From the NCBI GenBank assembly GCA_016718155.1, contig JADKEH010000021.1, forward strand, positions 1-64,000: a stretch of DNA of 64,000 nucleotides, written 5' to 3'. Below, piece by piece: positions 63,801 to 64,000 of this stretch. Every line of letters begins with the position of its first letter. Position 1 is the first letter of the stretch. Position numbers and translations under genes: made by a program. This DNA is from Candidatus Rhodoferax randersensis. GTDB lineage: Bacteria > Pseudomonadota > Gammaproteobacteria > Burkholderiales > Burkholderiaceae_C. A model generated the notes under the pieces. That model was not told where the DNA came from. It saw only the letters and a program-made list of their open reading frames with translations, and searched no databases.

Positions 63801-64000
63801 CAGCCACAGCGGCAGCATCAACACTGCCGCAAGAAAACTCTTGGCCAGGCGCACGCTGTTCATCGGCTCGTGGTAGCCCTGAAACCAGCCAAACTGAAAG
63901 CCACCTGCGTCGGCAAAACCCCGCCACATCGACGCTACAGTGGCCAGTGCAAACAGCACCACCAGGGGCACCCAAAGCCAAGCCGACGGCGCTGCCCAGG
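60810..64000 (-). CDS. Wzy/O-ligase-type membrane protein fused to a secreted beta-helix domain (N-terminus outside window)
   Basis: The frame is open to the right edge, so the start is outside; at least 1063 residues are visible. The first part has many membrane spans (FLAAVLMLPLWLAACRADPQ, FLALTVPFALRELLLA) and a Wzy_C-like loop (GLGRFPANHFLVGNPQQIPG). A beta-sandwich of about 170 residues is inserted in the periplasmic loop (GLWELLR-type region from about residue 465, LHFEVCEKHLLYNQSCL, SLLDNGDFSEGMAHWFF). After a further hydrophobic helix near 705-720, residues 725-1050 form a right-handed beta-helix (GGTIEVDSGDYPGDVAVWQQ, then ANNDAAS-like rungs). Such a combination could polymerise and also bind or cleave the glycan outside. 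It is co-translated with the asparagine synthase homologue. Confidence 0.82.
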   Translation of the reverse strand, partial: WAAPSAWLWVPLVVLFALATVASMWRGFADAGGFQFGWFQGYHEPMNSVRLAKSFLAAVLMLPLWLAACRADPQRASRWLSWGLMGGLVGACLATIWERIAFTGLLNFSSDYRTTGLFWEMHVGGAALDGFLALTVPFALRELLLARTPARWVAAAGAMALAAYACLTTFSRGVYLAVPVGAVVLMVLHARQSQRADATGAASLVSSHRGWSWAAALAWAAAFGAGAAWMFPSSGYRGMAALLATLALALPLARVLRGLAPAQWWQGLALGAGLSLITGVVAWLVPKGAYIGFGLVWVLTVAALARARRAAAPGGTWVRVAALAGFMAAVTGAVLVAQHWGGAAGGWRAAPVLLAALAVALLAGLQRQAVWPDALRWQAGTLGLMATLAVVVGIFGGGSYMSERFSTGGQDFGGRLAHWKLGRDLLAGPGDWALGKGLGRFPANHFLVGNPQQIPGDYRLNPQDSGHYLTLSGGKHVNGWGELLRVTQRVSPPGRTATVTARVRVAKAVSLHFEVCEKHLLYNQSCLIKQTQIKAAPGVWQSVRVELKGDPVSRGAWYAPRLVAFSMAMESLGGIADLDDVSLVGGAGQSLLDNGDFSEGMAHWFFSSDRHHMPWHIKSMFMHVLFDQGIVGAALWGLLLVGALWRVSLGSARQHPLAPALAASLIGFAVVGLFDSLLDVPRLAWLFYLLLLVALTLRGPLRSGTAGLGARGATSLVLLVIGCGLGLQPGEARAQAPAAIPPVIQVGPTRAIKTIAEAARLVSLGGTIEVDSGDYPGDVAVWQQDDVTIRAIGGRVRLLAQGAAAEGKGIWVVRAQGMRVEGFDFEGASVPARNGAGIRFERGSLLVRDCRFLHNEMGLLTNNDAASVLEVEDSEFAHNQRPDGHNHNLYAGRIARLSVKGSYLHHARTGHLLKSRAAVNDIRDNRLTDEDGGTASYELEFPEGGVAHVRGNLIAQSRDTQNPILISFGAEGYKWPRNELVLEHNTLVNPLSAGGAFLRVATGATRVLARHNRLVGPGRLEAAGPGDYHDNLVLEPAQAERVLRDSLHNPGSMSHPALPTSR

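Overview
This 64 kb window is a GC-rich chromosomal segment. It is most consistent with a betaproteobacterium of the Burkholderiales, probably Comamonadaceae-like; this is inferred from the exosortase A (XrtA/EpsH) gene set and overall gene style, not from a marker gene. Almost everything visible concerns the cell surface: exopolysaccharide or O-glycan synthesis and export, lipid or lipoprotein traffic, RTX-type secretion and PEP-CTERM protein sorting.

Layout. 0-4 kb: a very large RTX/S-layer-like protein on the minus strand whose C-terminus lies outside the window. 4.3-6.2 kb: an eroded partial copy of a neighbouring barrel gene, then two toxin-antitoxin pairs (HicAB and a Phd-like/PIN-like pair). 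6.2-11 kb: a minus-strand operon FecR - CHASE2/cyclase - TPR/beta-barrel, divergent from a Crp/Fnr-type regulator; a perfect 13-bp palindrome and a REP-like hairpin lie between them. 11.1-19 kb: a tightly overlapping seven-gene operon beginning with that regulator and continuing with a Wzm/Wzt polysaccharide ABC exporter, a GNAT protein, a StrF-like glycosyltransferase, an acyltransferase-methyltransferase fusion and a GT2. It converges on a low-molecular-weight tyrosine phosphatase. 19.4-21 kb: a decayed group II intron. 21.2-27.5 kb: a LolD/FtsX-type ABC transporter with a LolA-like protein, an outer-membrane barrel, a GT4 and a PIG-L deacetylase. 27.6-31.7 kb: a THxN-type PEP-CTERM protein with a sigma-54-like promoter, a broken DMT transporter, a broken nitroreductase and a ThiF-type E1 protein.

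31.9-64 kb is a full XrtA locus. It holds export lipoprotein, chain-length protein, tyrosine kinase, outer-membrane protein, ATPase, WecB, deacetylase, FemAB, glycosyltransferases, XrtA-EpsI, UDP-sugar dehydrogenase, amidotransferases, an AMP-ligase-like protein, an O-ligase, SxtJ/DUF5989/carbamoyltransferase/SGNH decoration genes, a nucleophile-less asparagine synthase homologue, and a polymerase fused to a beta-helix domain. Four clusters of the same 'GTCATTGCGA' intergenic repeat lie only between transcription units of this locus.

How it fits together (inference): WecB and the UDP-sugar dehydrogenase supply an aminouronic sugar; the glycosyltransferases build the chain; amidotransferase, FemAB, deacetylases, carbamoyltransferase and SGNH protein decorate it; the EpsE/EpsF/kinase set exports it; XrtA sorts PEP-CTERM proteins such as the one at 27.6 kb. 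The priming sugar transferase, the flippase and the PrsK/PrsR regulators normal for such loci are not in the window.

Caution: at least seventeen places look like single-base frameshifts in otherwise well-conserved genes, heavily clustered at 28.9-30.6 and 49.5-58.7 kb. These may be sequencing errors or real decay; reconstructed spans are given and flagged.
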